From NCBI RefSeq assembly GCF_001274945.1, contig NZ_LILB01000005.1, positions 1,669,575 through 1,733,574 on the forward strand: a stretch of 64,000 bases of DNA, in the 5' to 3' direction. The first letter of the stretch is position 1. Every line of letters begins with the position of its first letter. The notes under the pieces were generated by a model that had not been told where the DNA came from, did not search any database, and saw only the letters and a list, made by a program, of their open reading frames with translations. Shown here in pieces: positions 1-8,939 of the stretch. The position numbers and the translations under genes were made by a program. This DNA is from Viridibacillus arvi (lineage in GTDB: Bacteria; Bacillota; Bacilli; Bacillales_A; Planococcaceae).

Positions 1-1322
1 TGTGGTTGCATATATCCTCCCATCACGCCAAATGGTCCGATTGCTTGTCCTTCTTTTGTTAAAAACCCCGGAATAATTGTATGATATGTACGTTTTTCTG
101 GCTTAAGAACATTGGGGTGTTCTTTATCCAATGAAAAATCGTGCCCACGATTTTGTAATGCAATTCCCGTATCGGGAATCACAATTCCTGAGCCAAAACC
201 CATATAGTTACTTTGAATATATGAAATCATGTTTCCCTCTTCATCAGCTGCAGCTAAATAGACTGTTCCACCTTTAGGTAAATCATAAGGTTCTGGATTG
301 ATGGCCTGCTTACCTATTAACGCCGCTCGTTTTGTAGCATATTCATCTGCCAATAAATGCGGTACATCTATTGGCATTTCATCAAGTTCTGTCACGAATG
401 CCTTTCCATCAGTAAATGCTAGTTTCATAGCTTCAATTTGGCGATGAATTGTTTCAGCATCTTGCCACTTAGAATCTCCAGTCTGTTTGAAAATATTTAA
501 AGCCATTAGCGCAATTAACCCTTGACCATTCGGAGGAATTTCCCACACATCATAACCATTATAAGTAGTCGAAATTGGATCTACCCATTCCACTTTATAA
601 TCAGCTAAATCTTCTTTCGATAAATAGCCACCATGTTGTTTCATAAATGCATCCATTTTCTCTGCTAATTCTCCATGGTAAAATGCATGTCCATCGGTTT
701 CTGCTATTTGTCTTAACGTTGAAGCGTGTCCAGGAGATGACCACATCTCTCCGATATGCGGTGCACGATTATTCGGAGCAAATGTATCAAACCAACTAGT
801 AAACTCCTCTGATGTACATGTTTCTTTGAATTTACGATACGCAGAATCCCAAAACTTACCTAATACTGGTGAAACCGGATATCCCTCTTCAGCATATCGA
901 ATGGCAGGTTCAAGTACTTCTTTAAACGGTAGCTTACCAAATTTTTTAGATAGCTCTACCCAACCAGCTGGTACACCTGGAACTGTAACTGGTAATACCC
1001 CATATGTAGGGATTTTTTTATACCCTTTTTCTCGTAACTTCTCAACTGAGATTGATTTTGGAGCTGCCCCCGATGCATTTAGACCATGTAATTGATCCTT
1101 AGTCCAAACTAATGCAAAGGCATCTCCTCCAATACCATTTGAAGTTGGTTCTACAACTGTTAATGCAGCCGCAGTTGCAATGGCAGCATCAATCGCATTC
1201 CCGCCTTTTTGTAAGATTTCTAGTCCTGCTTGAGCAGCTAATGGTTGTGAAGTTGCCACCATACCCTTTCTTCCAAATACGGTATGGCGTTTTCCCGTAA
1301 ACGGGTGAAATAAATGATCCAT
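1..1322 (-). CDS. gamma-glutamyltransferase-like protein (3' end outside window)
   Basis: The minus strand from ATG at 1322 reads open to the window edge, giving about 440 codons of a protein beginning MDHLFHPFTGKRHTVFGRKG. The N-terminal segment VATSQPLAAQAGLEILQKGG followed by NAIDAAIATAAAL and VVEPTSNGIGGDAF is the hallmark of the gamma-glutamyltransferase (Ntn-hydrolase) family, and a GGTVYLAAADEEGNM segment lies where the processed small subunit with its nucleophilic Thr would begin. There is no signal peptide, so it is more like the cytoplasmic YwrD-type paralogue than secreted Ggt. A strong site (AGGGAGAGG) precedes the ATG. The ATG directly follows the stop codon of a decayed peptide-transporter ATPase, which suggests the enzyme was once the last gene of a peptide-uptake operon. 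The C-terminus is not visible. Confidence 0.88.
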   Translation of the reverse strand, partial: MDHLFHPFTGKRHTVFGRKGMVATSQPLAAQAGLEILQKGGNAIDAAIATAAALTVVEPTSNGIGGDAFALVWTKDQLHGLNASGAAPKSISVEKLREKGYKKIPTYGVLPVTVPGVPAGWVELSKKFGKLPFKEVLEPAIRYAEEGYPVSPVLGKFWDSAYRKFKETCTSEEFTSWFDTFAPNNRAPHIGEMWSSPGHASTLRQIAETDGHAFYHGELAEKMDAFMKQHGGYLSKEDLADYKVEWVDPISTTYNGYDVWEIPPNGQGLIALMALNIFKQTGDSKWQDAETIHRQIEAMKLAFTDGKAFVTELDEMPIDVPHLLADEYATKRAALIGKQAINPEPYDLPKGGTVYLAAADEEGNMISYIQSNYMGFGSGIVIPDTGIALQNRGHDFSLDKEHPNVLKPEKRTYHTIIPGFLTKEGQAIGPFGVMGGYMQP

Positions 1323-1508
1323 TTATATACCTCTCCCTGACACAATACTAGTCACTGCATAATGACATGCTACGAAGTGACCGCTTGTATATTCTTCCCA
1401 CTGTGGTTTTTCTGTTGTACATATATCTTTTAATACTGGATATCTTGTATGGAATGAACAGCCTATTGGTGGATTTGGCAAACTCCTTGGAATTTTGTGT
1501 GTTGAACT
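1323..1508 (-). pseudogene. remnant C-terminus of oligopeptide ABC transporter ATP-binding protein (OppF/DppF type)
   Basis: Read on the minus strand, about 55 codons ending in TAA at 1325-1323 encode ...IPRSLPNPPIGCSFHTRYPV followed by a segment ending in HFVACHYA. This matches the conserved tail of OppD/OppF/DppF-type ATPases (IP..NPP.GC.FH.RCP ... HxVACH). No Walker A, signature or Walker B region remains: an in-frame stop lies at 1509-1511 and the upstream DNA is AT-rich non-coding. The TAA abuts the ATG of the downstream gamma-glutamyltransferase-like gene with no spacing, so the fragment still carries that gene's ribosome-binding site. I call it a deletion remnant. Confidence 0.75.
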
Positions 1509-1878
1509 TTATTGTTTTAATATCATTTATCTTTACTATTTGTTATCTCCATTCTCATCACCATTATAATATCCTATATTTTTTTATCTAGCATTTAATC
1601 AATATAGGAAAATATTCTCGAAAGAAAAAAGGTAAGAATATTCTGATATTTATATAGATAAGAAACTTATTTCACATATTAAATGTACAATATTTTCCTA
1701 TAAACATAAAAGGTTTTTTTCTAAGTAATATAAATCTACAACTGAGTACCCCTTCTTTATAAAGAATTCTATTTGTACAAAGGGATTAATATGTCCCGGG
1801 AAATTATTTTCATATAAATTATTTAAACCTATTTCATATTAAAGTTTTATCTAATTCCCCTCTCTTTGACCATATGAA
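1509..1878. other. non-coding AT-rich gap
   Basis: No supportable gene. The DNA is strongly AT-rich, with a TCCCGGGA core at about 1794-1801. The body of the missing peptide-transporter ATPase would be expected here but I see no trace of its motifs. Confidence 0.5.
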
Positions 1879-1879
1879 A

Positions 1880-1921
1880 AGGTTGCCACCAATTCTGTGA
1901 GTTAGAATTTGGTGGCAACCT
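1880..1921 (-). terminator. Rho-independent terminator after yxeA-like gene
   Basis: The arms AGGTTGCCACCAATTCT and AGAATTTGGTGGCAACCT form a long near-perfect stem around a 7-nt loop. It lies just past the stop codon of the yxeA-like gene in the direction of transcription. Confidence 0.8.
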
Positions 1922-1931
1922 ATTTAAATAG

Positions 1932-2291
1932 TTATTTTAATTTCGCTTGTGCTTCTTTTGGAATATCCGAAAGCTTAACTTCATCATATGAAGAAACGCC
2001 CTTTTTGTCTTTTACATAAAGCATTAAATATGCATCTTTACGTAAGTTTTTACTTGCTGTAAATTCAAATGTTTTTGCTTCACCTTTTGCATTTACACCT
2101 TCTAAGTTATAAATATAAGTTACAAATATTTTCCCATCAGATTGCTTCTCTTCTTTTTTCAAACCATCTTCTGTAATATGCACATAATAGTTATCTGCAT
2201 TCATACGATTAAAATCAATTTTCCCTAATACTACAATGCCTATAACACCAATTAGGATCAGTGCGCCAATTGCAATTAAAAATTTCTTCAT
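1932..2291 (-). CDS. yxeA: YxeA family protein
   Basis: Small exported or membrane-tethered protein of about 119 residues with an N-terminal hydrophobic segment (MKKFLIAIGALILIGVIGIVVLG) and a C-terminal domain typical of the YxeA/DUF1093 family. In Bacillus subtilis yxeA is the last gene of the yxdJKLM-yxeA operon, a cationic-peptide response locus, and it sits in the same place here. I chose ATG 2291 because AGAAGG lies 9 nt upstream; the ATG at 2300 directly abuts that site. The permease stop (TGA 2299-2297) overlaps this region, so the two are translationally coupled. The function of YxeA is not established; an accessory role to the transporter is inference. Confidence 0.82.
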   Translation of the reverse strand: MKKFLIAIGALILIGVIGIVVLGKIDFNRMNADNYYVHITEDGLKKEEKQSDGKIFVTYIYNLEGVNAKGEAKTFEFTASKNLRKDAYLMLYVKDKKGVSSYDEVKLSDIPKEAQAKLK

Positions 2292-2296
2292 TATTA

Positions 2297-4207
2297 TCAT
2301 CCTTCTCTTTTATTATTTTGGGTAATAATTCGATTATATGAATAAACCGTTAATACATAATAGATTCCATAAATAGCTGTATAAGCGAGCATCCATATGA
2401 TGACAGGCTTAGTGAAATCCATTGAAAATAACTTTGAAAATGCTGTTAATGCTACCGCACTATGCGCAAGGCCGATGACAAGTGGCACAGCGAAAATAAC
2501 AAATACTTGAGATGCCACTGTTTTTCTCATTTCTCTAGCACCAACACCCATTTTATAAAGCATATTGTATTGTGACTTATCTTCCTCTGCTTCTGTTAGT
2601 ACTTTGAAATAGATAATACTACCTGTAGCTGCTAAGAATACAAGGCCAAGGAAACTACCAATGAATAATAGTGAACCCATTCCTTCAATACCGCTTTGAT
2701 AATCTTCTGGTGCGCTTGAAAACTGAGCTTTCTCAGGTAATGCACTAGCAATTTTCTTCGATAGATCAGTTGTTGCATTATCTACTCCAATTGCACGGAA
2801 TTGCACACTCTCACCTTGTTTTTCAAGTTCTTTATATTGCGCATCTGTAACTACAAGTGTCATACCTGCCATTAGATTTAAGACTGGAACTTCATGATAT
2901 CCTTCTAATGTAATTGCGGTTCCTTTTTTCGATGTAATCGTCTTACCCGCATATTTCGGCGATAGACTTTCATGATATTGAACATCAATAATAGTCGCTT
3001 TATTGCCTTTTAAATTGAGCTCCTCTTTTTGTTGAAGTCTCGCTAACTTGTTGTATGTTGTTTCATTGATTACTGTGTAAATACGTTTATCTTCGTCTAT
3101 GCTCATTGCAGATTCTAGCTGCTTTGCTTCAAATGTAACAAATAATGCTGAGATATTTTCATCATATTTTGTAGTTGGTAGTAAAGATGTTACTTTGTCG
3201 TTATCGACATTCGCTGTTTGCTCGTACATAAACGTATTTGGATCAGTAAGCTTTACATTGTCATTAATATTGTAATAAAGACTGTAGACCGCTCCTCCAG
3301 CAGTTACTGTTGTTGCACTCAAAATAGCGATAACAGTTAATGTACGGGCGTTACCTCGAACCCGGTAAAGCAATTGTGAAATGGTCATTAAATGTAGACC
3401 TTTCCAAAGCCATTTTTCACGACGTTTGAATAAAGTTAAGACAAAGCCTGTAACACTATGGAACAAAAGGAATGTTCCTATAATAACTGTTGCTAATATA
3501 ATAAGCGGTGTAAACATTCCTAAAATACGCCATGCCTCGGATGTTAATAAATTCTGTAAAGCTAACCAATAACCCGTTCCAATGCTTATTACTCCTAATA
3601 TGGCTATAACCCATGAAGGTTTGGGTGCTACTTCACCCTTTTTCGATGCATGGAATAAATCGATTAATTTAAATTGATAGATTAAACGATATCCTTGGAA
3701 TGAAGTGATGAAGAAGATAATTAGGAAAACAGATGCTGTATTTATAACTGCTTCCGTTGAGAACGTAAATGGAGCGACAACATCATAACCCATTAAACGA
3801 ATTAAAACGGTAACGAACAATTTCGAGCTAAGGAATCCTAGGAAAACACCTATCACTAATGAAAATACACCAAGCAATAAATTTTCAAAGAATAACATGA
3901 AACCAATTTGACGTTTTCTAACACCTAATAATGCATAAAGTGCTACTTCCTTTTTTCTCTTTTTCATGAAAAATGAATTTGAATATGCGATGAAAATAGC
4001 GACAAAGAAAATTAGTACTACTGCCGCTCCACTCATAAGAGACCCCATCTTCTGTGAAGACTTCGTCATCTCAGAGACAATATCGCTATATTTTAAAGTA
4101 ACGAAGGTAAAGTAAATGACGATACTGAATACCATCGATGCTATATACAAAAAGTATTGCGAGAAATTTCGTGCTATATTTTTTCTCGCTAAACTAAATA
4201 ATGTCAT
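2297..4207 (-). CDS. yxdM: ABC transporter permease, BceB/YxdM type
   Basis: About 636 residues with FtsX-type permease architecture. An N-terminal helix is followed by membrane segments and the hallmark KKRKKEVALYALLGVRKRQIG loop. A large extracellular domain of about 200 residues lies between helices VII and VIII (from about NINDNVKLTDPNTF onward), and the protein ends in two more helices. This layout (10 TM plus big extracellular domain) defines the BceB family of peptide sensing and detoxification transporters. The start at 4207 is chosen over an upstream ATG because GGGGGTAAGG lies at the right distance; this gives a 14-bp overlap with the ATPase gene. The substrate is probably an antimicrobial peptide, but the sequence alone does not name it. 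Confidence 0.87.
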   Translation of the reverse strand: MTLFSLARKNIARNFSQYFLYIASMVFSIVIYFTFVTLKYSDIVSEMTKSSQKMGSLMSGAAVVLIFFVAIFIAYSNSFFMKKRKKEVALYALLGVRKRQIGFMLFFENLLLGVFSLVIGVFLGFLSSKLFVTVLIRLMGYDVVAPFTFSTEAVINTASVFLIIFFITSFQGYRLIYQFKLIDLFHASKKGEVAPKPSWVIAILGVISIGTGYWLALQNLLTSEAWRILGMFTPLIILATVIIGTFLLFHSVTGFVLTLFKRREKWLWKGLHLMTISQLLYRVRGNARTLTVIAILSATTVTAGGAVYSLYYNINDNVKLTDPNTFMYEQTANVDNDKVTSLLPTTKYDENISALFVTFEAKQLESAMSIDEDKRIYTVINETTYNKLARLQQKEELNLKGNKATIIDVQYHESLSPKYAGKTITSKKGTAITLEGYHEVPVLNLMAGMTLVVTDAQYKELEKQGESVQFRAIGVDNATTDLSKKIASALPEKAQFSSAPEDYQSGIEGMGSLLFIGSFLGLVFLAATGSIIYFKVLTEAEEDKSQYNMLYKMGVGAREMRKTVASQVFVIFAVPLVIGLAHSAVALTAFSKLFSMDFTKPVIIWMLAYTAIYGIYYVLTVYSYNRIITQNNKREG

Positions 4208-4961
4208 CAACCTTACCCCCAATTGCAGATAAAGTATCTAAAATTTCTTGGAAAAATTCTTTCCGCGTTTGATTGCGACGGTAGATTTCCTTTGAAAGTC
4301 GGCCATCCTTAATGAATATAATACGGCGACAAAAACTTGCAGCGAATGCATCATGCGTAACCATCATAATCGTTGATTCGTTATTCTCATTAAGCGAACT
4401 TAAGCTTTCTAGTAAGTCGGTTGCGGATTTTGAATCTAATGCACCTGTTGGCTCGTCAGCTAAAATGAGCGCCGGCTCTGTCACAATTGCTCTTGCTGCA
4501 GCTGTACGTTGCTTTTGACCACCTGAAATTTGATATGGATATTGACTAAGCAATAATTCAATTCCAAAAACTTTAGCTATTTTTTGAACGCGTTGCTCAA
4601 TTTCTTTTGCAGGTACTTTTGCAATTGCTAACGGTAATAAAATATTTTCTTTTACAGTTAGTGAATCTAGCAAGTTGTAATCTTGAAAGATAAAACCAAG
4701 ATTATCGCGTCTAAAATCTGAAAGCTCGGCTTCCTTCATATCATGAATACCCTTATCATTCATAAAGATTTTGCCTTCTGTTGGAGAATCTATTGTTGCA
4801 AGAAGGTTTAATAATGTAGATTTCCCTGCTCCTGATGGGCCCATAACCCCAACGAATTCACCATGCTCAATTTGAAATGATATATTTTCTAACGCTGTGT
4901 ATTCATTTGATGCTTTGCCATATATTTTTTTGACGTTTTCTACTTTTAATAATGATTCCAT
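4194..4961 (-). CDS. yxdL: ABC transporter ATP-binding protein, BceA/YxdL type
   Basis: ATPase partner of the YxdM-like permease, about 255 residues. Walker A (GPSGAGKSTLLNLLATID), Q-loop (FIFQDYNLLD), signature (ISGGQKQRTAAARAI), Walker B with catalytic Glu (LILADEPTGALD) and the H-loop (MMVTHD) are intact and in order. The chosen ATG at 4961 has AGAGGTGA 5 nt upstream; the longer reading from 4982 lacks one. No two-component genes of the yxdJK type lie beside the operon. Two CTGTAAGG direct repeats 22 bp apart (5012-5019 and 5034-5041, minus strand) sit upstream and could bind an OmpR-family regulator encoded elsewhere. Confidence 0.88.
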   Translation of the reverse strand: MESLLKVENVKKIYGKASNEYTALENISFQIEHGEFVGVMGPSGAGKSTLLNLLATIDSPTEGKIFMNDKGIHDMKEAELSDFRRDNLGFIFQDYNLLDSLTVKENILLPLAIAKVPAKEIEQRVQKIAKVFGIELLLSQYPYQISGGQKQRTAAARAIVTEPALILADEPTGALDSKSATDLLESLSSLNENNESTIMMVTHDAFAASFCRRIIFIKDGRLSKEIYRRNQTRKEFFQEILDTLSAIGGKVDDII

Positions 4962-5088
4962 TTGCGTCACCTCTGCTGTCATTTGTTGATATACATACTA
5001 TATCTCCTCATCCTTACAGCATAATTGTCGTAACCTTACAGGAACCTTAAATCTTTTTCGGGTATTATTAATTGTTATTTTCTCAAAT

Positions 5089-5126
5089 AAAAAAAGACTT
5101 TCCCGAATTACAGAAAGTCTTTTTCT
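5089..5126 (-). terminator. Rho-independent terminator
   Basis: AAAAAAGACTTT and AGAAAGTCTTTTT flank a short loop just past the stop codon of the VanZ-RDD gene. Runs of A and T on both sides allow termination in either direction. Confidence 0.8.
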
Positions 5127-5130
5127 ATCT

Positions 5131-6276
5131 TTATTTTCTCGTTGTGTATAAGTCTGATGCTTCATCAAAGTAAAATCGTCTTTTACCTTTACCAAATGCG
5201 ACTAGTAATGCATGGAAGAACAAAGCAACTATTAATACTATTTCAAGTAAATTAGTACCCAGTGCTAAAAATACCTTTAATTTATAATACGGTGAACCAA
5301 TTTGTAAGTTCATTTGAGCGAAAATGCTTAGTATAAAGAAAGAAAAGTATGTGAGATAAATAGCACCAAAGCGTTTGAACAAACGTTTATTTGTATCTAT
5401 AGTGCTTATTTTACTATCATAGCGGAAGCGCATAATTTTTGAACCTATTGTATGTCCATTCCAAACAATCGGAATGGCAAAAAATGCGATAAAAATAATT
5501 ATAGAATTAATTAAGAAATTCACAATTAAATTTGATTCTGTAAATGCGGTGCTAAATTGCCCAACCAGATTAATAATGAAAATATCAATAAGTAATGCGA
5601 TTAATACAGACATTGCACGAACATCATCAAGCGCAATCAATCTTTCCGCTTTTGCATTAATGCTCTCTTTTGAAGGGAACATCGCCAAAATAGCAGGTGC
5701 GATGAAGAAGCCAAGTATGCCGCCTAATGTATTAAGCATTAAATCATCCACATCAAAAATACGATACGCACAATTATAAATACCGTAAATCCCTGTCACT
5801 TGTGTGATTTCATAAAATAATGTTAATGCAAAAGTTAAACCAAGTGCCCTTTTCCAGTACTTTCTTTGTTGAAAGAAATAACGTAAGTATACCCCAAACG
5901 GTAATAGTAATAAGAAATTAAAAAAGGCTTGATAAAAGGCAGACTGTTTAACCAATAATGCATATGTACTTGGCTGAGATAAAACCACACCACTATTTTT
6001 AAACATGTCTGAGATAAAGGTAAACGGCATCAATGAATAATGCTGTGTACCTGGTTGTTGTGTAATACAAGTATTACGTGATTCTGGCAATGGTAGTAGA
6101 ACTAAAAATAATGCGCTAATAAAATAAAAAATAAATGAAAATGCAATTAGCGTCGTTGATAATGGCAAGTATCCATATTTACGATATGTGTAAATCAGCC
6201 ATGGTACAAAAATAATAACGGCCAAAAGGAGAAATACTATCATTGCGACGTAAATTGGCTGTGTATATGCTGACAT
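5131..6276 (-). CDS. VanZ-like / RDD fusion membrane protein
   Basis: About 381 residues of integral membrane protein. The N-terminal half carries a VanZ-like domain: several helices with LLLLPFGVYLRYFF, then ALTLFYEITQVTGIYGIYNCAYRIFDVDDLMLNTLGGILGF, the D(V)DDLxLNTxGxxxG motif of VanZ/phosphotransbutyrylase-like proteins. The C-terminal part from about residue 220 looks like an RDD domain (RLIALDDVRAMSVLIALLIDIFI ... NGHTIGSKIMRFRY). The VanZ name comes from a teicoplanin-resistance gene, but most family members have no known resistance role. ATG 6276 is preceded by AGGTAGGAG, and a terminator follows. It appears to be a single-gene unit. Function unknown. Confidence 0.82.
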   Translation of the reverse strand: MSAYTQPIYVAMIVFLLLAVIIFVPWLIYTYRKYGYLPLSTTLIAFSFIFYFISALFLVLLPLPESRNTCITQQPGTQHYSLMPFTFISDMFKNSGVVLSQPSTYALLVKQSAFYQAFFNFLLLLPFGVYLRYFFQQRKYWKRALGLTFALTLFYEITQVTGIYGIYNCAYRIFDVDDLMLNTLGGILGFFIAPAILAMFPSKESINAKAERLIALDDVRAMSVLIALLIDIFIINLVGQFSTAFTESNLIVNFLINSIIIFIAFFAIPIVWNGHTIGSKIMRFRYDSKISTIDTNKRLFKRFGAIYLTYFSFFILSIFAQMNLQIGSPYYKLKVFLALGTNLLEIVLIVALFFHALLVAFGKGKRRFYFDEASDLYTTRK

Positions 6277-6328
6277 GCTCCTACCTCTTTCGTCATTAAT
6301 TCTTAAAATAATTCTCATCATATCAAAA

Positions 6329-6372
6329 AAGGCACTCAGATTAAAAGTATTTAAACTATAATCGAATGCCTT
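6329..6372 (-). terminator. Rho-independent terminator
   Basis: AAGGCACTC and GAATGCCTT pair at the base of a hairpin, and on the minus strand it is followed by TTTTTTGAT. It lies 20 bp past the stop of the small acidic protein gene. Confidence 0.65.
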
Positions 6373-6391
6373 CTGCTACATAATCAATTTG

Positions 6392-6682
6392 TTATTGGCC
6401 CGCTATAATACGCTCTTTACAAAAACTCAAAATCAATTCTTCTTCATCTTCTTCTAATCCAAATTCAAGCATTTTTTCAGTACCTTTATCGATGATGAAG
6501 TAATTCGCAAGTTTATAGTCGTCCTCTTTTTTTCCTACGATTGCGCGAATTTCAAGACCACCTTCTACAAATAGTTCGTCTTCTTCATCTACTTCGATAT
6601 CTAATAAGAATTCAAAGCGTTGTCCTTCAATAATATTTGTCGGATCTAAAATTTCATCCATTGTATATGCTAAAATGTCCAT
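6392..6682 (-). CDS. small acidic protein, resembles DUF6509 family
   Basis: A 96-residue cytoplasmic protein, very acidic (DIEVDEEDELFVEGG, LEEDEEELILSFCKE). The opening MDILAYTMDEILDPTNIIEG and the FLLDIEVDEEDEL segment resemble a small Bacillales family often annotated DUF6509. ATG 6682 follows GAGGAG with about 9 nt spacing; ATG 6712 has no such site. It is divergent from the alanyl-tRNA editing gene, with about 115 bp between them. No biochemical role is known to me. Confidence 0.65.
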   Translation of the reverse strand: MDILAYTMDEILDPTNIIEGQRFEFLLDIEVDEEDELFVEGGLEIRAIVGKKEDDYKLANYFIIDKGTEKMLEFGLEEDEEELILSFCKERIIAGQ

Positions 6683-6799
6683 AAAGAATCGCTCCTCTTT
6701 TGCATGTATCAATCATTAATATTAAAGCAAAAATGCGATTAGTAAAGTTTTTAGCTGATTTACCTGTACTTTTCGATAAAAAATTTAGGAGTGGTGACG

Positions 6800-7987
6800 T
6801 TGCAGACATTATTTTACTATCAAAATGCGATGATGAAAGAGTTTCCAGCAAAAATTATAAGAAAAGGGATTGAAGATGACGGACGCGAATTTATCGTGCT
6901 TGATAATACCGCATTCTATCCTACTGGTGGCGGTCAACCTCATGATACAGGTACTTTAAATGGTATCGCCGTAGTAGATGTAGAGAAAGTAGACGACGAA
7001 ATTCGTCATTATATTGCAGAGTCTTTACCTAACGATGATGAATTGGTAATGGGCGTACTCGATTGGGAACGACGATTCGATCATATGCAGCAACATGCAG
7101 GTCAGCATATTTTGACTGCTGCATTTGTTGAGCTATTCGGCTACCAAACCATTAGCTTCCATCTAGGGCGAGGAACTGTAACAATTGATTTGGATATTGA
7201 AAACATTAGTGAAGACGAACTTGTAGCAGTAGAAGCTCTAGCCAACAAAATTATTTTAGAAAATCGACCAATTGAAACAAAATGGGTCACAGAAGATGAA
7301 TTAGAACAATATAACTTACGTAAAGAACTTAGTGTGACAGAGGAAATTCGTCTAGTTATCATTCCAAATTACGATTATAATGGCTGTGGCGGTATTCATC
7401 CCACTTCAACTGGACAAGTTAGCGCCATTAAAATTATGCATACTGAAAAACAAAAAAGGAAAATACGCGTGCATTTCGTTTGCGGAGGGCGCGTACTTAG
7501 TGAACTACACTGGCGCAAAAATGAACTAAACAAAGTAGCTAAACTTGCAAGTACGCCTGAAAATGAATCGGCTGATACAGTTTCTAAACTATTAACTGTC
7601 CAAAAAGGGTTAGAGAAAGCTTTAGCCGCAGCAAAAGAACAAATACTATCCTATGAAGCATTAGAACTTGCAGCAGCTACTAACAACGGTGTAACTGGTG
7701 CTGTTTATGCAGAGCGTTCCATTCAAGAATTGCAAAAATTAGCTCGACTAGTAATAGCTGAAAATGAAAATACTGTAGTGCTTCTCGTTGCTGAGCAAGG
7801 AGAGAAATTACAGTTTGTCGCTGCTCGTGGTACAAATGCAGTTGATATGAGTATGAAAGATATATCTTCAGCAGTTCTACCACTATTAAATGGCAAAGGT
7901 GGCGGTAGCGATGCCTTCGTACAGGGCGGCGGCGATCATACGATGACGGGTTCTGAATTACTAGAGAAGATGAGCAATATTATATAA
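6800..7987 (+). CDS. alanyl-tRNA editing protein with DHHA1 domain (AlaX-L type)
   Basis: Free-standing editing protein that would hydrolyse mischarged Ser- or Gly-tRNA(Ala) in the cytoplasm. The AlaRS-like N-terminal fold has AFYPTGGGQPHDTG. The zinc-binding HxxxH (HAGQH, about residue 99) and CxxxH (CGGIH, about residue 196) of the AlaRS/ThrRS second additional domain are both present. A coiled stretch follows, and the C-terminal DHHA1 domain ends GKGGGSDAFVQGGG. At about 395 residues it is the long form. TTG at 6800 is preferred as start because AGGAG ends 8 nt upstream; the GTG codons at 6791 and 6794 overlap or abut that site. Confidence 0.88.
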   Translation: MQTLFYYQNAMMKEFPAKIIRKGIEDDGREFIVLDNTAFYPTGGGQPHDTGTLNGIAVVDVEKVDDEIRHYIAESLPNDDELVMGVLDWERRFDHMQQHAGQHILTAAFVELFGYQTISFHLGRGTVTIDLDIENISEDELVAVEALANKIILENRPIETKWVTEDELEQYNLRKELSVTEEIRLVIIPNYDYNGCGGIHPTSTGQVSAIKIMHTEKQKRKIRVHFVCGGRVLSELHWRKNELNKVAKLASTPENESADTVSKLLTVQKGLEKALAAAKEQILSYEALELAAATNNGVTGAVYAERSIQELQKLARLVIAENENTVVLLVAEQGEKLQFVAARGTNAVDMSMKDISSAVLPLLNGKGGGSDAFVQGGGDHTMTGSELLEKMSNII

Positions 7988-8025
7988 ACAGGTAATCGGT
8001 TAGCTCACTTTTTTACAATTAAAAT

Positions 8026-8055
8026 AATCCACCTCTTTCTATAAAGAGGTGGATT
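8026..8055. terminator. bidirectional hairpin between convergent genes
   Basis: AATCCACCTCTTT and AAAGAGGTGGATT form a perfect 13-bp stem with a 4-nt loop. It lies between the ends of the alanyl-tRNA editing gene (+) and the TSUP gene (-). The T tracts on either side are short. Confidence 0.65.
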
Positions 8056-8130
8056 TATATTATAGGTTAAACCAATTAATAGATTAATAGCCACTCCGCG
8101 CAAATTAGAAATAACTTATGAATTTAGTAA

Positions 8131-8865
8131 TTACTTATAATAATTAACAACAATTTGTACGATTAATAAGAGCGTAATAGCCCGTAATAGCGGATTAACA
8201 TATTTCACATTCATTTTACGTGCCACTTTAATGCCAACTTGTGCACCAATTATCCCACCAAACATTAAAGCAATTGTCAGCGGCCATTCAATTTTCCCCG
8301 TCGAAATGTATGTGATAGAACTACCAAAGCACCCTGCAAAAACACCTACCCTATTTAAGCCTACTGCACGGATATAAGCGATTTTCTGACTTGCATATAA
8401 ATACATCTGTAACGTACCACTGCCGGGTCCAAACATCCCATCATACATACCAATTCCAAATAACGATGAACCTGTTTTAATATTCAGCTTAAATTGTTCT
8501 TCCCCTTCAAAATTACTTTTCTTTAATAATGAAGTTACAAAAGCAAAGCCTAATAAAAAAATGGCTACTATGGTCAATGTATCTCCACTCATCAACGATG
8601 CAACCAGTCCTCCTGTTGCTCCGCCTAATAAACAAGTGACTAGTACGATGGCTGCTTCCTTTAATGTAATTTCCTTTTCTTTAAAGATTACTAGAAAGCT
8701 AGTAAATGAACTAACTGTATTCGCTACTTTATTTGCTCCAATAGCAGAATGCACGGGTAAACCATAAAGAAGCATCGTAGGTAAAGAAATCAATCCACCT
8801 CCCCCGCTTAATGTGCCAATAAAGTTTCCAGCAAAGCCAATCACAATGAAGATAAAAAATGACAC
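8131..8865 (-). CDS. TSUP family (TauE/SafE) anion exporter
   Basis: A 244-residue membrane protein with the two-fold repeat of the TSUP (sulfite exporter TauE/SafE) family. The first repeat has GFAGNFIGTLSGGGGLISLPTMLLYGLPVHSAIGANKVAN; the second has GIGMYDGMFGPGSGTLQMYLY and GLNRVGVFAGCFGSSITYI. About eight membrane helices are expected. Family members move sulfite, sulfoacetate or related organic anions, but the substrate cannot be read from the sequence. It follows the dicarboxylate/glutamate symporter gene in the same direction, separated by a terminator, so it is probably transcribed separately. Confidence 0.85.
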   Translation of the reverse strand: MSFFIFIVIGFAGNFIGTLSGGGGLISLPTMLLYGLPVHSAIGANKVANTVSSFTSFLVIFKEKEITLKEAAIVLVTCLLGGATGGLVASLMSGDTLTIVAIFLLGFAFVTSLLKKSNFEGEEQFKLNIKTGSSLFGIGMYDGMFGPGSGTLQMYLYASQKIAYIRAVGLNRVGVFAGCFGSSITYISTGKIEWPLTIALMFGGIIGAQVGIKVARKMNVKYVNPLLRAITLLLIVQIVVNYYK

Positions 8866-8939
8866 AAGACCCCTTCTTCCATCTTATCAACCTACTTCCA
8901 TTTTATACGAAGTCGCCATAACAATAAATGTAAATATTA

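Noticed and set aside
826..1591. Plus-strand frames at 826-1095, 1112-1300 and 1367-1591
   Set aside because: The first two lie antisense to the gamma-glutamyltransferase-like gene, which has clear family motifs on the minus strand; the third overlaps the ATPase remnant and AT-rich DNA and has no ribosome-binding site.
4998..5195. 65-codon minus-strand frame upstream of the YxdL-like gene
   Set aside because: It runs through a terminator hairpin and overlaps the end of the VanZ-RDD gene in another frame; no family resemblance.
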